Source of the DNA: JANNPJ01 sp965200525
Lineage (GTDB): Bacteria > Actinomycetota > Actinomycetes > Actinomycetales > Kineosporiaceae
DNA length: 64,000 nucleotides
NCBI GenBank assembly: GCA_965200525.1
Contig: OZ241368.1
Location: 6,758,001-6,822,000, forward strand
Reading direction: 5' to 3'
How positions within the stretch are numbered: position 1 is the stretch's first letter; each line of letters opens with the position of its first letter. Below, piece by piece: positions 33,670 to 42,231 of the stretch. A model generated the notes under the pieces. That model saw only the letters and a list, made by a program, of their open reading frames with translations. It was not told where the DNA came from and did no database searches. Position numbers and translations under genes: made by a program.

Positions 33670-34320
33670 TCAGCCGGCCTCGGTGAGCAGGGAGCGCATC
33701 GAGCGGGTCGGCTGCAGCCAGGCGCCACCCTCGGGCAGGTTGTCGAGCCGCACCCGAGGCAGCGGCGTGGTGAACGCGCCGGGCACGTCCTCCAGGTCGA
33801 CGAAGTTCAGAAGGTCCGATTCCTGGGCATATCCAGCGACCTCGACGAACGACAGCACGCTGACGTGGACGCCGTCGCGGGCCAGCTTCTCCAGCGGCTC
33901 GTTGAAGTTGCGCCCGTCACCGCTGGCCACCACCAGCCGGCGCAGGTGGTGGGTGCGGGCCCGCTCGGCGATGTGAGCCAGCATGTCGTCGTCGACGTCG
34001 TCGGTCGGGTCGAGCTTGGGCCGGGCGAACACGGCGTAACCGAAGGACCGGATCGCCTCCACCCAGCCGCGCATGGTGGCCGCACCACCGGGCGGCACGT
34101 TGGCGAAAACGGCTCCTTCGACCTCTCGGTCGCCGGCGGTGGACAGCAGCCATTTGGCCACCGCGTCGAACCGGGGCCGGGAGCTGGCCGAGGGCCGCCC
34201 ACCGATCACGTTCGACAGGGTCATGTCGATGTTCGGGGCGTCCCAGACCAGAAGGTCCAACTCAAGGCGTTCTTCGTCGGCATCGAGAAAAGGAGCGTCT
34301 TCGCTCACGAAATCAGTCAT
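33670..34320 (-). CDS. NYN-domain (PIN-like nuclease) protein
   Basis: This 216-residue protein has an NYN/LabA-type PIN-like fold. LLVWDAPNIDMTL gives the first acidic site, RPKLDPTDDVDDDMLAHI the second, and RLVVASGDGRNFNEPLEKLARDGVHVSVLSF the third, including the SGDGRNF site. Such proteins are putative metal-dependent RNases. ATG 34320 overlaps the ftsK end by 8 bases, so translation is coupled to FtsK. Substrate and role are unknown. It sits between ftsK and rimO. Confidence 0.8.
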   Translation of the reverse strand: MTDFVSEDAPFLDADEERLELDLLVWDAPNIDMTLSNVIGGRPSASSRPRFDAVAKWLLSTAGDREVEGAVFANVPPGGAATMRGWVEAIRSFGYAVFARPKLDPTDDVDDDMLAHIAERARTHHLRRLVVASGDGRNFNEPLEKLARDGVHVSVLSFVEVAGYAQESDLLNFVDLEDVPGAFTTPLPRVRLDNLPEGGAWLQPTRSMRSLLTEAG

Positions 34321-37030
34321 CGTTCATACCTGGTTCCCATAGGTCATCTACCCGGCCGGCGTCGTCATCGGGCGGGTCTTCCCCCCGAAGCATGGCCAAC
34401 ATTGCAGGCAACTCGTCCGGCTTGACCAGAACATCGCGCGCTTTGCTGCCCTCGCTGGGGCCTACCACGGCCCGAGACTCGAGCAGATCCATCAGCCGGC
34501 CCGCCTTGGCAAAGCCGACCCGCAGCTTGCGCTGCAGCATCGAGGTCGAGCCGAACTGCGTTGTCACGATGAGTTCGGCCGCTTGAACCAGCAACTCGAG
34601 GTCATCACCGATGTCCTCGTCGATCTGCTTGCGCACCACCTGGACCGCGACGTCCTCACGATACGTGGGTCGCAACTGTTCCTTGACGTGGCCCACCACG
34701 CGCTCGATCTCGGTCTCGGTGACCCAGGCGGCCTGCACCCGCAGCGGCTTGGACGAGCCCATCGGCAGGAACAGGCCGTCGCCCTGACCGATCAGCTTCT
34801 CGGCCCCGGGCTGGTCGAGCACCACCCGCGAGTCGGTCACGGACGACGTCGCGAAGGCCATCCGGGAGGGCACGTTGGCCTTGATCAGCCCGGTGACGAC
34901 GTCGACGGACGGGCGCTGGGTGGCCAGGATCAGGTGGATGCCGGCCGCCCGGGCCAGCTGGGTGATCCGAACGATCGAGTCCTCGACGTCGCGGGGCGCG
35001 ACCATCATCAGATCGGCCAGCTCGTCGACCACGACCAGCAGGTACGGGTAGGGCGCGAGCACCCGCTTGCTGTCCGGGGGCAGGGTGACCGTGCCCGCCC
35101 GGACCGCCTTGTTGAAGTCATCGATGTGCTTGAAGCCGAAGGCGGAGAGGTCGTCGTAACGGGCGTCCATCTCCTTCACCACCCACTCCAGCGCCTCGGC
35201 CGCCTTCTTCGGGTTGGTGATGATCGGCGTGATCAGGTGCGGGATGCCCTCGTAGGCGGTCAGCTCGACCCGCTTGGGGTCGACCAAGACCATCCGGACC
35301 TCGTCGGGGGTGGCCCGCATCAGGATCGAGGTGATCATGGCGTTGATGAAGCCGGACTTGCCCGCGCCGGTGGCCCCGGCCACCAGCAGGTGCGGCATCT
35401 TGGCCAGGTTGGCGATCACGAAGCCGCCCTCGACGTCCTTGCCCACCCCCATCACCATCGGGTGCTCCGAGCGGCGGGCGGTCTGGCTGCGCAGCACGTC
35501 GCCGAGCGACACGATCTCGCGGTCGGCGTTGGGGATCTCGATGCCGATCGCCGACTTGCCCGGGATCGGCGACAGGATCCGGACGTCGGCGCTGGCCACC
35601 GCGTAGGAGATGTTCTTGCTGAGGGCGGTGACCCGCTCGACCTTGACCGCGTGGCCGACCTCGACCTCGTACCGGGTCACGGTCGGGCCCCGGCTGAACC
35701 CGGTGACCTGGGCATCGATGTCGAACTGCTCGAACACCCGGGTCAGGGCGTCGACGATCTGGTCGTTGGCGGCGCTGCGTTCCTTCGGCGCGCTGCCCGG
35801 GTTGAGCGCGTCGGACGGCGGCAGCATGTAGGTCACGTCGCCGGCCAGCAGCAACTGCTCGACCCGCTGGGGCAGCTGGGTGGTCTCCGGAGCCTCGGGC
35901 ACGTTGGACGGCACCGGAGCAGCCGGCTTCTTGGCCGCCGCCGGCGGAGGGGGCGGCGGCAGGCCGGGCGAGGCCGCCTGGGCGGCGGCCTCGGCGGCCT
36001 GGCTGTCCAGTGCTCCGGCCCCCCGGCCGAGCCGGATCAGCTCGGAGAGTTGCTCGACCCCGTTGCCGTCGGCCGCCTTCTTCTTGGCCTTGGCCGCGGC
36101 GCTCTTGCGATCGCGCTCGTCGGCCTCGCGCAGCATGGCCTGCTCGTAGGCCTCGTCGCCGGTGAGCGGCTCGCCGTCGTCGAGCAGCCGCCGCCCGCCC
36201 CGGCGGGTCGGTGTGCCGTCGCCGGTCTCGGAGAGGTCTTCGACGCCGAGCCCGGTGAGCGAGTCGTGCAGGTAGCGCAGCCGCTCGGGAATGGCGTGCA
36301 CCGGCGTGGCCGTGACCACCAGCAGGCCGAACGCGGCCAGCAGGATCAGCAGCGGCACGGCCACCCAGGCCGTGACCGCCGACTCCAGCGGGGTCGACAT
36401 CAGGTAGCCGAGCATGCCGCCGGCGCCGCGCATGTCCGCGGCTCCATCGGCCGGCGAGGGCGACCCGGCCGAGAGATGGACCAGCCCGGTGGCGGCCAGC
36501 AGCACGGCCAGGGTGCCGATCCCGATCCGGTTGACCGAGTCGAGTTCTTCCGGCCGGCGCATCAGCAGCAGGCCGGCGACCAGCAGCAACACCGGCAGGG
36601 CGAGGCCGGCCGAGCCGAGCGTGCCGGCCACCACGGCGTGGACGACGTCACCGGCGGCGCCGGGCATGCCCCACCACTCCCGGCCGGCGACCACGATGGC
36701 CAGGCCGATCAGCAGCAGGCCGACGCCGTCGCGGCGATGGGCCGGATCGAGGTCGCGGGCGCCCTGACCGACCCGGCGGGCCGAGCCGCCGACCAGGTGG
36801 GCCAGCCCCATCCAGGTGGCGCGGATCGCCCGCAGCGGCAGCGGCGGGGCGGTCCGGCGCGGCGCCGGGGCCCGGGTGCGGGCCCGGGCCGGCGCCTTCG
36901 CGGTGGCCTTGGCCGGCGCTCGGGTACCGCGGGTGGTGCCGCGGGCGGCCGGGGAACGCCCCGCGGACGGTTTACCTCGCGCGGCACCGCCCCGCGAGGA
37001 TCTACCGGATTGGGACGTACGGGTCGCCAT
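34313..37030 (-). CDS. ftsK: DNA translocase FtsK/SpoIIIE
   Basis: FtsK pumps chromosomes across the septum and promotes dimer resolution. The 905-residue protein has a basic Ala/Arg-rich head, four membrane segments (about residues 100-260), an Ala/Pro linker, and the motor: Walker A VAGATGAGKSG and Walker B LLVVVDELADLM. The C-terminal gamma domain (ELIVTTQFGSTSMLQRKLRVGFAKAGRLMDLLESRAVVGP) reads KOPS sequences. ATG 37030 is used; an upstream extension to 37153 is possible but unlike the family. No clear ribosome site is visible. Confidence 0.96.
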   Translation of the reverse strand: MATRTSQSGRSSRGGAARGKPSAGRSPAARGTTRGTRAPAKATAKAPARARTRAPAPRRTAPPLPLRAIRATWMGLAHLVGGSARRVGQGARDLDPAHRRDGVGLLLIGLAIVVAGREWWGMPGAAGDVVHAVVAGTLGSAGLALPVLLLVAGLLLMRRPEELDSVNRIGIGTLAVLLAATGLVHLSAGSPSPADGAADMRGAGGMLGYLMSTPLESAVTAWVAVPLLILLAAFGLLVVTATPVHAIPERLRYLHDSLTGLGVEDLSETGDGTPTRRGGRRLLDDGEPLTGDEAYEQAMLREADERDRKSAAAKAKKKAADGNGVEQLSELIRLGRGAGALDSQAAEAAAQAASPGLPPPPPPAAAKKPAAPVPSNVPEAPETTQLPQRVEQLLLAGDVTYMLPPSDALNPGSAPKERSAANDQIVDALTRVFEQFDIDAQVTGFSRGPTVTRYEVEVGHAVKVERVTALSKNISYAVASADVRILSPIPGKSAIGIEIPNADREIVSLGDVLRSQTARRSEHPMVMGVGKDVEGGFVIANLAKMPHLLVAGATGAGKSGFINAMITSILMRATPDEVRMVLVDPKRVELTAYEGIPHLITPIITNPKKAAEALEWVVKEMDARYDDLSAFGFKHIDDFNKAVRAGTVTLPPDSKRVLAPYPYLLVVVDELADLMMVAPRDVEDSIVRITQLARAAGIHLILATQRPSVDVVTGLIKANVPSRMAFATSSVTDSRVVLDQPGAEKLIGQGDGLFLPMGSSKPLRVQAAWVTETEIERVVGHVKEQLRPTYREDVAVQVVRKQIDEDIGDDLELLVQAAELIVTTQFGSTSMLQRKLRVGFAKAGRLMDLLESRAVVGPSEGSKARDVLVKPDELPAMLAMLRGEDPPDDDAGRVDDLWEPGMNDD

Positions 37031-37072
37031 GGTTACGAGATTAGGACATCGACACGCCGGATCCCGGAGACA

Positions 37073-37132
37073 CACGCCGTCAGCGGCGTGCCCGTTTCTC
37101 CCCCGTTGAGACAGTGTCTTACTGTCAGTCTC
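37073..37132. promoter_or_regulatory. Dyad elements in the ftsK/SGNH divergent region
   Basis: CACGCCG/CGGCGTG (37073-37079, 37084-37090) and an imperfect dyad around ACAGT-gtctt-ACTGT (37111-37125, flanked by GAG and CTC) lie in the 162-base gap between divergent starts. They are candidate operators or leader hairpins; no known site was recognised. Confidence 0.35.
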
Positions 37133-37192
37133 CCTACACACTGGGTTACTCATCCTTAGCTCAGCGTCACGATCGCGGTGGGAGGAAGTCTC

Positions 37193-38620
37193 GTGGGCGT
37201 CAGAGCCCGGGCCCGGCGTTCCGCCTCGTCCCCGCTGTTCGGGATGCTCGCCGTGCTCACCGTGATCGGTCTGGCCGCCGTAGGGGCCGGGATGTTCGCG
37301 GTGGTCTCGCGGTCGGCCGATCTGGGTGCCGACCCGCGCCGGGCCGCGGTGCCGGCCGCCGGCCCGCCGTCATCGGTGCCGGCCGGGTTCACCGCGCCCG
37401 AGCCGGGCCGGACCGGCTCGGCCACCTGCACCGATCCGGTGGCGAACCAGGAGTGGCGGGTCTCCTGGCGAGCCGTCACCGGCTACGACGCCGGGCCGAC
37501 CTATTCGAGCACCACCGCCGCACCGAGCCCCACCAACGGCCCGACCAGTAGCCCGACCAACGGTTCCGGCAGCCCGGCCCGACGTTCGAAGACCGGGGAC
37601 CGAACCACGCCGACCACTCTCCCGACGACGCCCGCCGCCACCACGACGGACGCCGGGCCACCCCCGAACGGGTACGCCGCGGCCGACTTCCTGCTCACCG
37701 GGTTCTCGTCCCGGATCGGCAACGGCCCCTGGCTCTCCCAGGACGACGCGCTCTGGCGGCTGCGCTGGACCCCGCGCCCGGGCGGGCCGGTACCGGTCGA
37801 CCGGCCCGGCACCTATCAGCGGGACGGCACCCTGGTCACCCTGTCGCCGATCACCCCGGCGGTGGACAGCTCCCCCCGGTACCTGACCCCGGACGGGTCC
37901 TGCACGGTGTTCCTGGCCCCCTTCGACGCCGGCCCGGCCGGCACGAGCGGCACGCGCGGCACGAGCGGTGCCGCCGGTTCGGTGGCCCTGGTCGGCGACG
38001 ACCTGGCCGAACAAGCGGCGCCCGATCTGCGACGGCCGGCTCAGCTCGGCGAGCGGCCGTCGGTGCTGGTGACCGAGCCCGGCGCCCGCTGGACCACGCT
38101 GCCCGGCGCGGCCGGGGCCCTGGACCGGGCCGGCACCAGCGAGCTCGACGAACTGCGCGGGCTGCACTCGGCCGGCGGGCTGGTGGTCGGGCTGGGTTCG
38201 GCCGATGCCGAGTGGATCGCGGCCGCCCCGAGCCGGTCCCAGGTCGGCGTCCGGCAGAACGCGGTGCTGGCCCAGCTGTCACCGCTGCTGGCCGGCCTGG
38301 ACGACGCGGACCGGTGCACGGTCCTGCTCACCGTGGCCCAGCCGGCCGCGCCCGGCGCCGGTCCGACCCCGGCGGCCCGGCGAACGGCGACCGCCGACCG
38401 GTTCGCCACCGCGGCCGGCCTGATCAACGCGATGCTGGTGCAGGCGGCCACCGCCGAGACCGGCGACCGGCTGAAGGTCTGGGACTGGGCCGGGGCCGCC
38501 GCCGGGCACCGGATCGGCAGCCCCGACCCCTGGTTCGACGACGCCGCCGGCCCCCACCTGACCAGCGCCGGCGTCACCGCCTACGCCGATGCTCTGGCTC
38601 GCGCGGCCACCCTCTGCTGA
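37193..38620 (+). CDS. Membrane-anchored SGNH-hydrolase-like protein with a substituted nucleophile
   Basis: This 475-residue exported protein has one N-terminal membrane segment (about residues 15-37) and a Thr/Ser/Pro-rich linker (about 100-150). It has features of an SGNH fold: block I-like SVALVGDDLAEQAAPDL near residue 268, and a terminal FDDAAGPHLTSAGVTAYADALARAA resembling the D-x2-HLT block V. In the GDS motif serine is replaced by Asp (GDD), so classical esterase activity is doubtful. GTG 37193 follows GGAGGA; GTG 37178 is less well placed. It is divergent from ftsK. The family assignment is tentative. Confidence 0.5.
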   Translation: MGVRARARRSASSPLFGMLAVLTVIGLAAVGAGMFAVVSRSADLGADPRRAAVPAAGPPSSVPAGFTAPEPGRTGSATCTDPVANQEWRVSWRAVTGYDAGPTYSSTTAAPSPTNGPTSSPTNGSGSPARRSKTGDRTTPTTLPTTPAATTTDAGPPPNGYAAADFLLTGFSSRIGNGPWLSQDDALWRLRWTPRPGGPVPVDRPGTYQRDGTLVTLSPITPAVDSSPRYLTPDGSCTVFLAPFDAGPAGTSGTRGTSGAAGSVALVGDDLAEQAAPDLRRPAQLGERPSVLVTEPGARWTTLPGAAGALDRAGTSELDELRGLHSAGGLVVGLGSADAEWIAAAPSRSQVGVRQNAVLAQLSPLLAGLDDADRCTVLLTVAQPAAPGAGPTPAARRTATADRFATAAGLINAMLVQAATAETGDRLKVWDWAGAAAGHRIGSPDPWFDDAAGPHLTSAGVTAYADALARAATLC

Positions 38621-38662
38621 TCGGTCCGGCCGTGCTGATCGGTCCGGCCGTGCTGATCGGTC
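38615..38662. repeat. 18-base tandem repeat between convergent genes
   Basis: TGCTGATCGGTCCGGCCG occurs twice in tandem (38615-38632, 38633-38650) with a third partial unit to 38662. It begins at the stop of the SGNH-like gene and ends just before the psuG stop. Confidence 0.85.
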
Positions 38663-38666
38663 GTGC

Positions 38667-39608
38667 TCAGCCGGCATCGAGAGGCGTCGCGCCGAGGGCT
38701 ACCGCCAGGTCGGCCGCGAACGCCGCGTTGTTCTTGATCAGGGCCACGTTGGCGGTCAGGCTGCGGCCGCCGGTGAGCTCGTTGATCCGGGCCAGCAGGT
38801 ACGGCGTGACGTCCTTGCCGCTGACGCCCTGGGTGTCGGCGTCGGCCAGGGCCTGCTCGATGATCGCGCTGATCTCGTCGGCGGCCATCGCATCGGCGAC
38901 CGGGATCGGCAGCGCCACCAGCACGCCGCCGGTCAGCCCGAGGGCGCGCTGGGCCGACACCAGCCGGGCCAGCTCGGCCGCGGTGTCGACCCGGTGCGAG
39001 ACCGGCAGCCCGCTGGTACGGGAGAAGAAGGCCGGGAACTCGTCGGTGCCGACGCCGACCACCGGCACACCGTGGGTCTCCAGCACCTCGAGGGTCTTGG
39101 GCAGGTCGAGGATCGACTTGCCTCCGGCACAGACCACCGTGACCGGCGTCCCGCCCAGTTCCAGCAGGTCGGCCGAGACGTCGAAGGACTGCTCGGCGCC
39201 CCGGTGCACCCCGCCGATGCCACCGGTAGCGAACACCGCCACCCCGCTCAGGTGGGCGATGTACATCGTCGAGGCGACCGTGGTGCCGGCCGTGGCGCCC
39301 GCCGCGACCAGGGCGGCCAGGTCACGCCGGGAGGCCTTGACCACGTCGCCCGGCTTGGCCAGCCGGTCCAGCGCGGCGTCGTCCAGTCCGACCCGCAGCC
39401 GGCCGTCGACCAGCGCGATCGTGGCCGGCACGGCACCGTGGTCGCGGACGATCTGCTCGACCTCGCGGGCCGTGGTCAGGTTCTCCGGGTAGGGCATGCC
39501 GTGGCTGATGATGGTCGATTCGAGAGCCACCACCGCGGCGCCGTCGGCCAGGGCCTCGGCCACCTCGGGGCTGGTGTCGATCAAGGGATGTGGGGTGGGA
39601 GCAGGCAT
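38667..39608 (-). CDS. psuG: Pseudouridine-5'-phosphate glycosidase
   Basis: PsuG cleaves the C-C bond of pseudouridine 5'-phosphate to uracil and ribose 5-phosphate. The 313-residue protein has the family hallmarks ALESTIISHGMPYPENL, TTVASTMYIAHLSGVAVFATGGIGGVHRGAE, VCAGGKSILDLPKTLEVLETHGVPVVG and NVALIKNNAAFAADLAVAL. ATG 39608 is used. Directly upstream is a PfkB kinase that supplies its substrate, forming the standard pair. Confidence 0.95.
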   Translation of the reverse strand: MPAPTPHPLIDTSPEVAEALADGAAVVALESTIISHGMPYPENLTTAREVEQIVRDHGAVPATIALVDGRLRVGLDDAALDRLAKPGDVVKASRRDLAALVAAGATAGTTVASTMYIAHLSGVAVFATGGIGGVHRGAEQSFDVSADLLELGGTPVTVVCAGGKSILDLPKTLEVLETHGVPVVGVGTDEFPAFFSRTSGLPVSHRVDTAAELARLVSAQRALGLTGGVLVALPIPVADAMAADEISAIIEQALADADTQGVSGKDVTPYLLARINELTGGRSLTANVALIKNNAAFAADLAVALGATPLDAG

Positions 39609-39641
39609 CTCCTGATCTTACGGTCCGGCTGAACCCGCAGC

Positions 39642-40544
39642 TCAGGCGGGCAGCACGCTGTGCTCGCTCTCGACCGTGCGGGCCGCCCGCTCGGCCCCGA
39701 ACCCGGCCGCCTCGGCCAGGTCGAGCCCGAGCACCAGGGCCGCGAGCGTGCCGGCGATCAGGGCGTCGCCGGCCCCGGTGACGTCGACCGGATCGGCCGG
39801 CACCGCGGCCACCTCGTGGGCCTGGCCGGCGTCGATCACGACCAGGCCGGCCGCGCCCCGGGTCAACAGAACGGCTTCGGCGCCGGCGGCGTGCAGCCGG
39901 CGGCCCAGCGTGACGTCGTCCTCGTCGTCCCCGATCGGGATCCGGTGGTGGCGCAACCAGGCCCGGGCCTCGTCCCGGTTGCAGCTGAGCAGGCCCAGGC
40001 CGTGCAGATCGGCCGGCAGCCGGGCCACCTTGGCCGTCGAGACGCCATCGAAGACGACCATGGTCCCGCTCTGCCGGGCCCGGTCCAGCACGAAGGCCAG
40101 CACCTCGCCCGACAGGTTGCCGTCGCAGAACAGCCAGCCGTCCCGCGGCCAGGCCGCGTCCAGCGCGGTGGCGTCGATCAGGTCGAGCACGCCCATCGCG
40201 GCGGTGCCGATGGTCAGGTTGCCGTCCGGCTCCAGCACGGCCACGTACTGGGCGCTGACCTGCCCCGGGAACACCCGCACGGCGCCGGTCCCGACCCCGC
40301 GGGCGGCCAGGTGGGCGACCAGGGCGGTGCCGGCGGCGTCGTCCCCGATCGCCGAGACCAGCTCGACCGCGACGTCGGTGCCGGCCAGCAACCCGGCCAG
40401 CCCCTCGGCCACGTTGCGGGCGACGCCACCGAACGACGTCGTCGCGATGGCCGGGTTGGAGGTGCCGGGCACCGAGGGGGCGTACAGGTGGAGCTTGAGG
40501 TCGAGCACCGCTCCCCCGGCGCAGACCAGTCGCCGTCCGGGCAT
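39642..40544 (-). CDS. psuK: PfkB-family pseudouridine kinase
   Basis: The 300-residue kinase has the PfkB fold (GGVARNVAEGLAGL, DVTGAGDALIAGTLAALV with the catalytic Asp). Adjacency to psuG implies it phosphorylates pseudouridine. It starts one base after the RNase J stop (TGA-G-ATG), so it is co-translated with the RNA-degrading enzyme. The 33-base gap to psuG fits a single transcript. Substrate assignment rests on context. Confidence 0.88.
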   Translation of the reverse strand: MPGRRLVCAGGAVLDLKLHLYAPSVPGTSNPAIATTSFGGVARNVAEGLAGLLAGTDVAVELVSAIGDDAAGTALVAHLAARGVGTGAVRVFPGQVSAQYVAVLEPDGNLTIGTAAMGVLDLIDATALDAAWPRDGWLFCDGNLSGEVLAFVLDRARQSGTMVVFDGVSTAKVARLPADLHGLGLLSCNRDEARAWLRHHRIPIGDDEDDVTLGRRLHAAGAEAVLLTRGAAGLVVIDAGQAHEVAAVPADPVDVTGAGDALIAGTLAALVLGLDLAEAAGFGAERAARTVESEHSVLPA

Positions 40545-40545
40545 C

Positions 40546-42231
40546 TCAGGCCTCGATCACCAGCGGAATGATCATCGGACGGCGCCGGTACGACTCGTTC
40601 ACCCAGCGCCCGACCACCCGCCGGACCACCTGCTGCAATTGATGGGTGTCGACCGATCCGGTGTCGGCGGCGGCCAGGATGGCGTCCACGATCCGGGGCC
40701 GGACCGCGTCGAACGAGTCGTCGGTCTCGGCGAAACCGCGGGCGTGGATCTCGGGCCCGGCAACCACCTTTCCGCTGGCCGAGTCGACCACCACGATGAT
40801 CGAGATGAAGCCCTCCTCGCCCAGGATGCGGCGGTCCTTGAGGTCGGCCTCGGTGATCGCGCCGACGCTGGAGCCGTCCACGTAGACGTAACCGCAGGGC
40901 ACCTTGCCGGCCACGTTCGCCTCGCCGTGGGCCAGGTCGATCACGATGCCGTCGTCGGCGATCACCACCCGCTCGCGGGGCACGCCGGTCTTCACGGCCA
41001 GCTCGGCGTTGGCCACCAGGTGGCGGGCCTCGCCGTGCACCGGCATCACGTTGCGGGGCCGGACGATGTTGTAGCAGTAGAGCAACTCGCCGGCGCTGGC
41101 GTGGCCGGAGACGTGGACCCGGGCGTTGCCCTGGTGCACCACCTTGGCCCCGAGCCGGGTCAGACCGTTGATCACCCGGAACACCGAGTTCTCGTTGCCC
41201 GGGATCAGAGACGAGGCCAGCACCACGGTGTCGCCCCGGCCGACCTGTACCCGGTGGTCGCGGTTGGCCATCCGGGACAGCGCCGCCATCGGCTCCCCCT
41301 GCGAGCCGGTGCACATCAGCACCACCCGCTCGTCGGGCAGGCTGTCGACCGCCTTCAGGTCGATCAGCACGTTCTGCGGCACGTTCAGGTAGCCCAGATC
41401 CTTGGCGATTCCCATGTTGCGGACCATCGAGCGGCCGACCAGGGCGACCCGCCGGCCGTGGGCGTGAGCGGCGTCCAGCACCTGCTGCACCCGGTGGACG
41501 TGCGAGGCGAACGAGGCCACGATCACCCGGCGCTCGGCCGCGGCGAAGACCGAGTTCAGCACCGGGGTGATCTCGCGCTCGGAGACGGTGAAACCGGGCA
41601 CCTCGGCGTTGGTCGAGTCGACCATGAACAGGTCGACCCCGGCCTCGCCGAGCCGGGCGAAGGCCCGCAGGTCGGTGATCCGCCCGTCCAGTGGCAACTG
41701 GTCCATCTTGAAGTCACCGGTGTGCAGCACGGTGCCCGCCCCGGTGGTGACGGCGACGGCCAGGGCGTCCGGGATCGAGTGGTTGACCGCGACGAACTCG
41801 CAGCCGAACGGCCCGAACTGCTCGACGCCGCCCTCCTTCACAGCCAGCGTGATCGGGGTGATCCGGTGCTCGCGCAGCTTGGCCTCGACCAGGGCCAGGG
41901 TCAGCTGGGAGCCGATCAGCGGCAGGTCCGGCTTGAGCCGCAGCAGGTACGGGACGGCGCCGATGTGGTCCTCGTGGCCGTGGGTGAGCACGACCGCGAC
42001 CACGTCGTCGAGCCGGTCGGCGATGTACGAGAAGTCGGGCAGGATCAGGTCGACGCCGGGCTGGTGGTCCTCCGGGAAGAGCACCCCGCAGTCGATCACC
42101 AGCAGCTTGCCCCGGTGCTCGAGCACGGCCATGTTGCGGCCGACCTCGCCCAGGCCGCCGAGGGCGACGATCCGCAGGACCTCCGGGTCGAGCTGCGGTG
42201 GCAGGCCCAGCTCGGGGTGGGAAAGGCTCAC
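40546..42231 (-). CDS. rnj: Ribonuclease J
   Basis: RNase J is a metallo-beta-lactamase/beta-CASP enzyme with endonuclease and 5'-3' exonuclease activity in mRNA decay and rRNA maturation. The 561-residue protein has motif II LTHGHEDHIGA, the second metal region HTGDFKMDQLPLDG, beta-CASP SFASHVHRVQQVLD and CTGSQGEPMAALSRM, and HVSGHAS. The C-terminal domain ends SYRRRPMIIPLVIEA. GTG 42231 overlaps the dapA stop (GTGA), as in the dapA-rnj pair Rv2753c-Rv2752c. Confidence 0.97.
   Translation of the reverse strand: MSLSHPELGLPPQLDPEVLRIVALGGLGEVGRNMAVLEHRGKLLVIDCGVLFPEDHQPGVDLILPDFSYIADRLDDVVAVVLTHGHEDHIGAVPYLLRLKPDLPLIGSQLTLALVEAKLREHRITPITLAVKEGGVEQFGPFGCEFVAVNHSIPDALAVAVTTGAGTVLHTGDFKMDQLPLDGRITDLRAFARLGEAGVDLFMVDSTNAEVPGFTVSEREITPVLNSVFAAAERRVIVASFASHVHRVQQVLDAAHAHGRRVALVGRSMVRNMGIAKDLGYLNVPQNVLIDLKAVDSLPDERVVLMCTGSQGEPMAALSRMANRDHRVQVGRGDTVVLASSLIPGNENSVFRVINGLTRLGAKVVHQGNARVHVSGHASAGELLYCYNIVRPRNVMPVHGEARHLVANAELAVKTGVPRERVVIADDGIVIDLAHGEANVAGKVPCGYVYVDGSSVGAITEADLKDRRILGEEGFISIIVVVDSASGKVVAGPEIHARGFAETDDSFDAVRPRIVDAILAAADTGSVDTHQLQQVVRRVVGRWVNESYRRRPMIIPLVIEA

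Noticed and set aside
34583..37159. Long plus-strand frame opposite ftsK
   Set aside because: Shadow of FtsK with its Walker motifs on the other strand; no start context and no family match.
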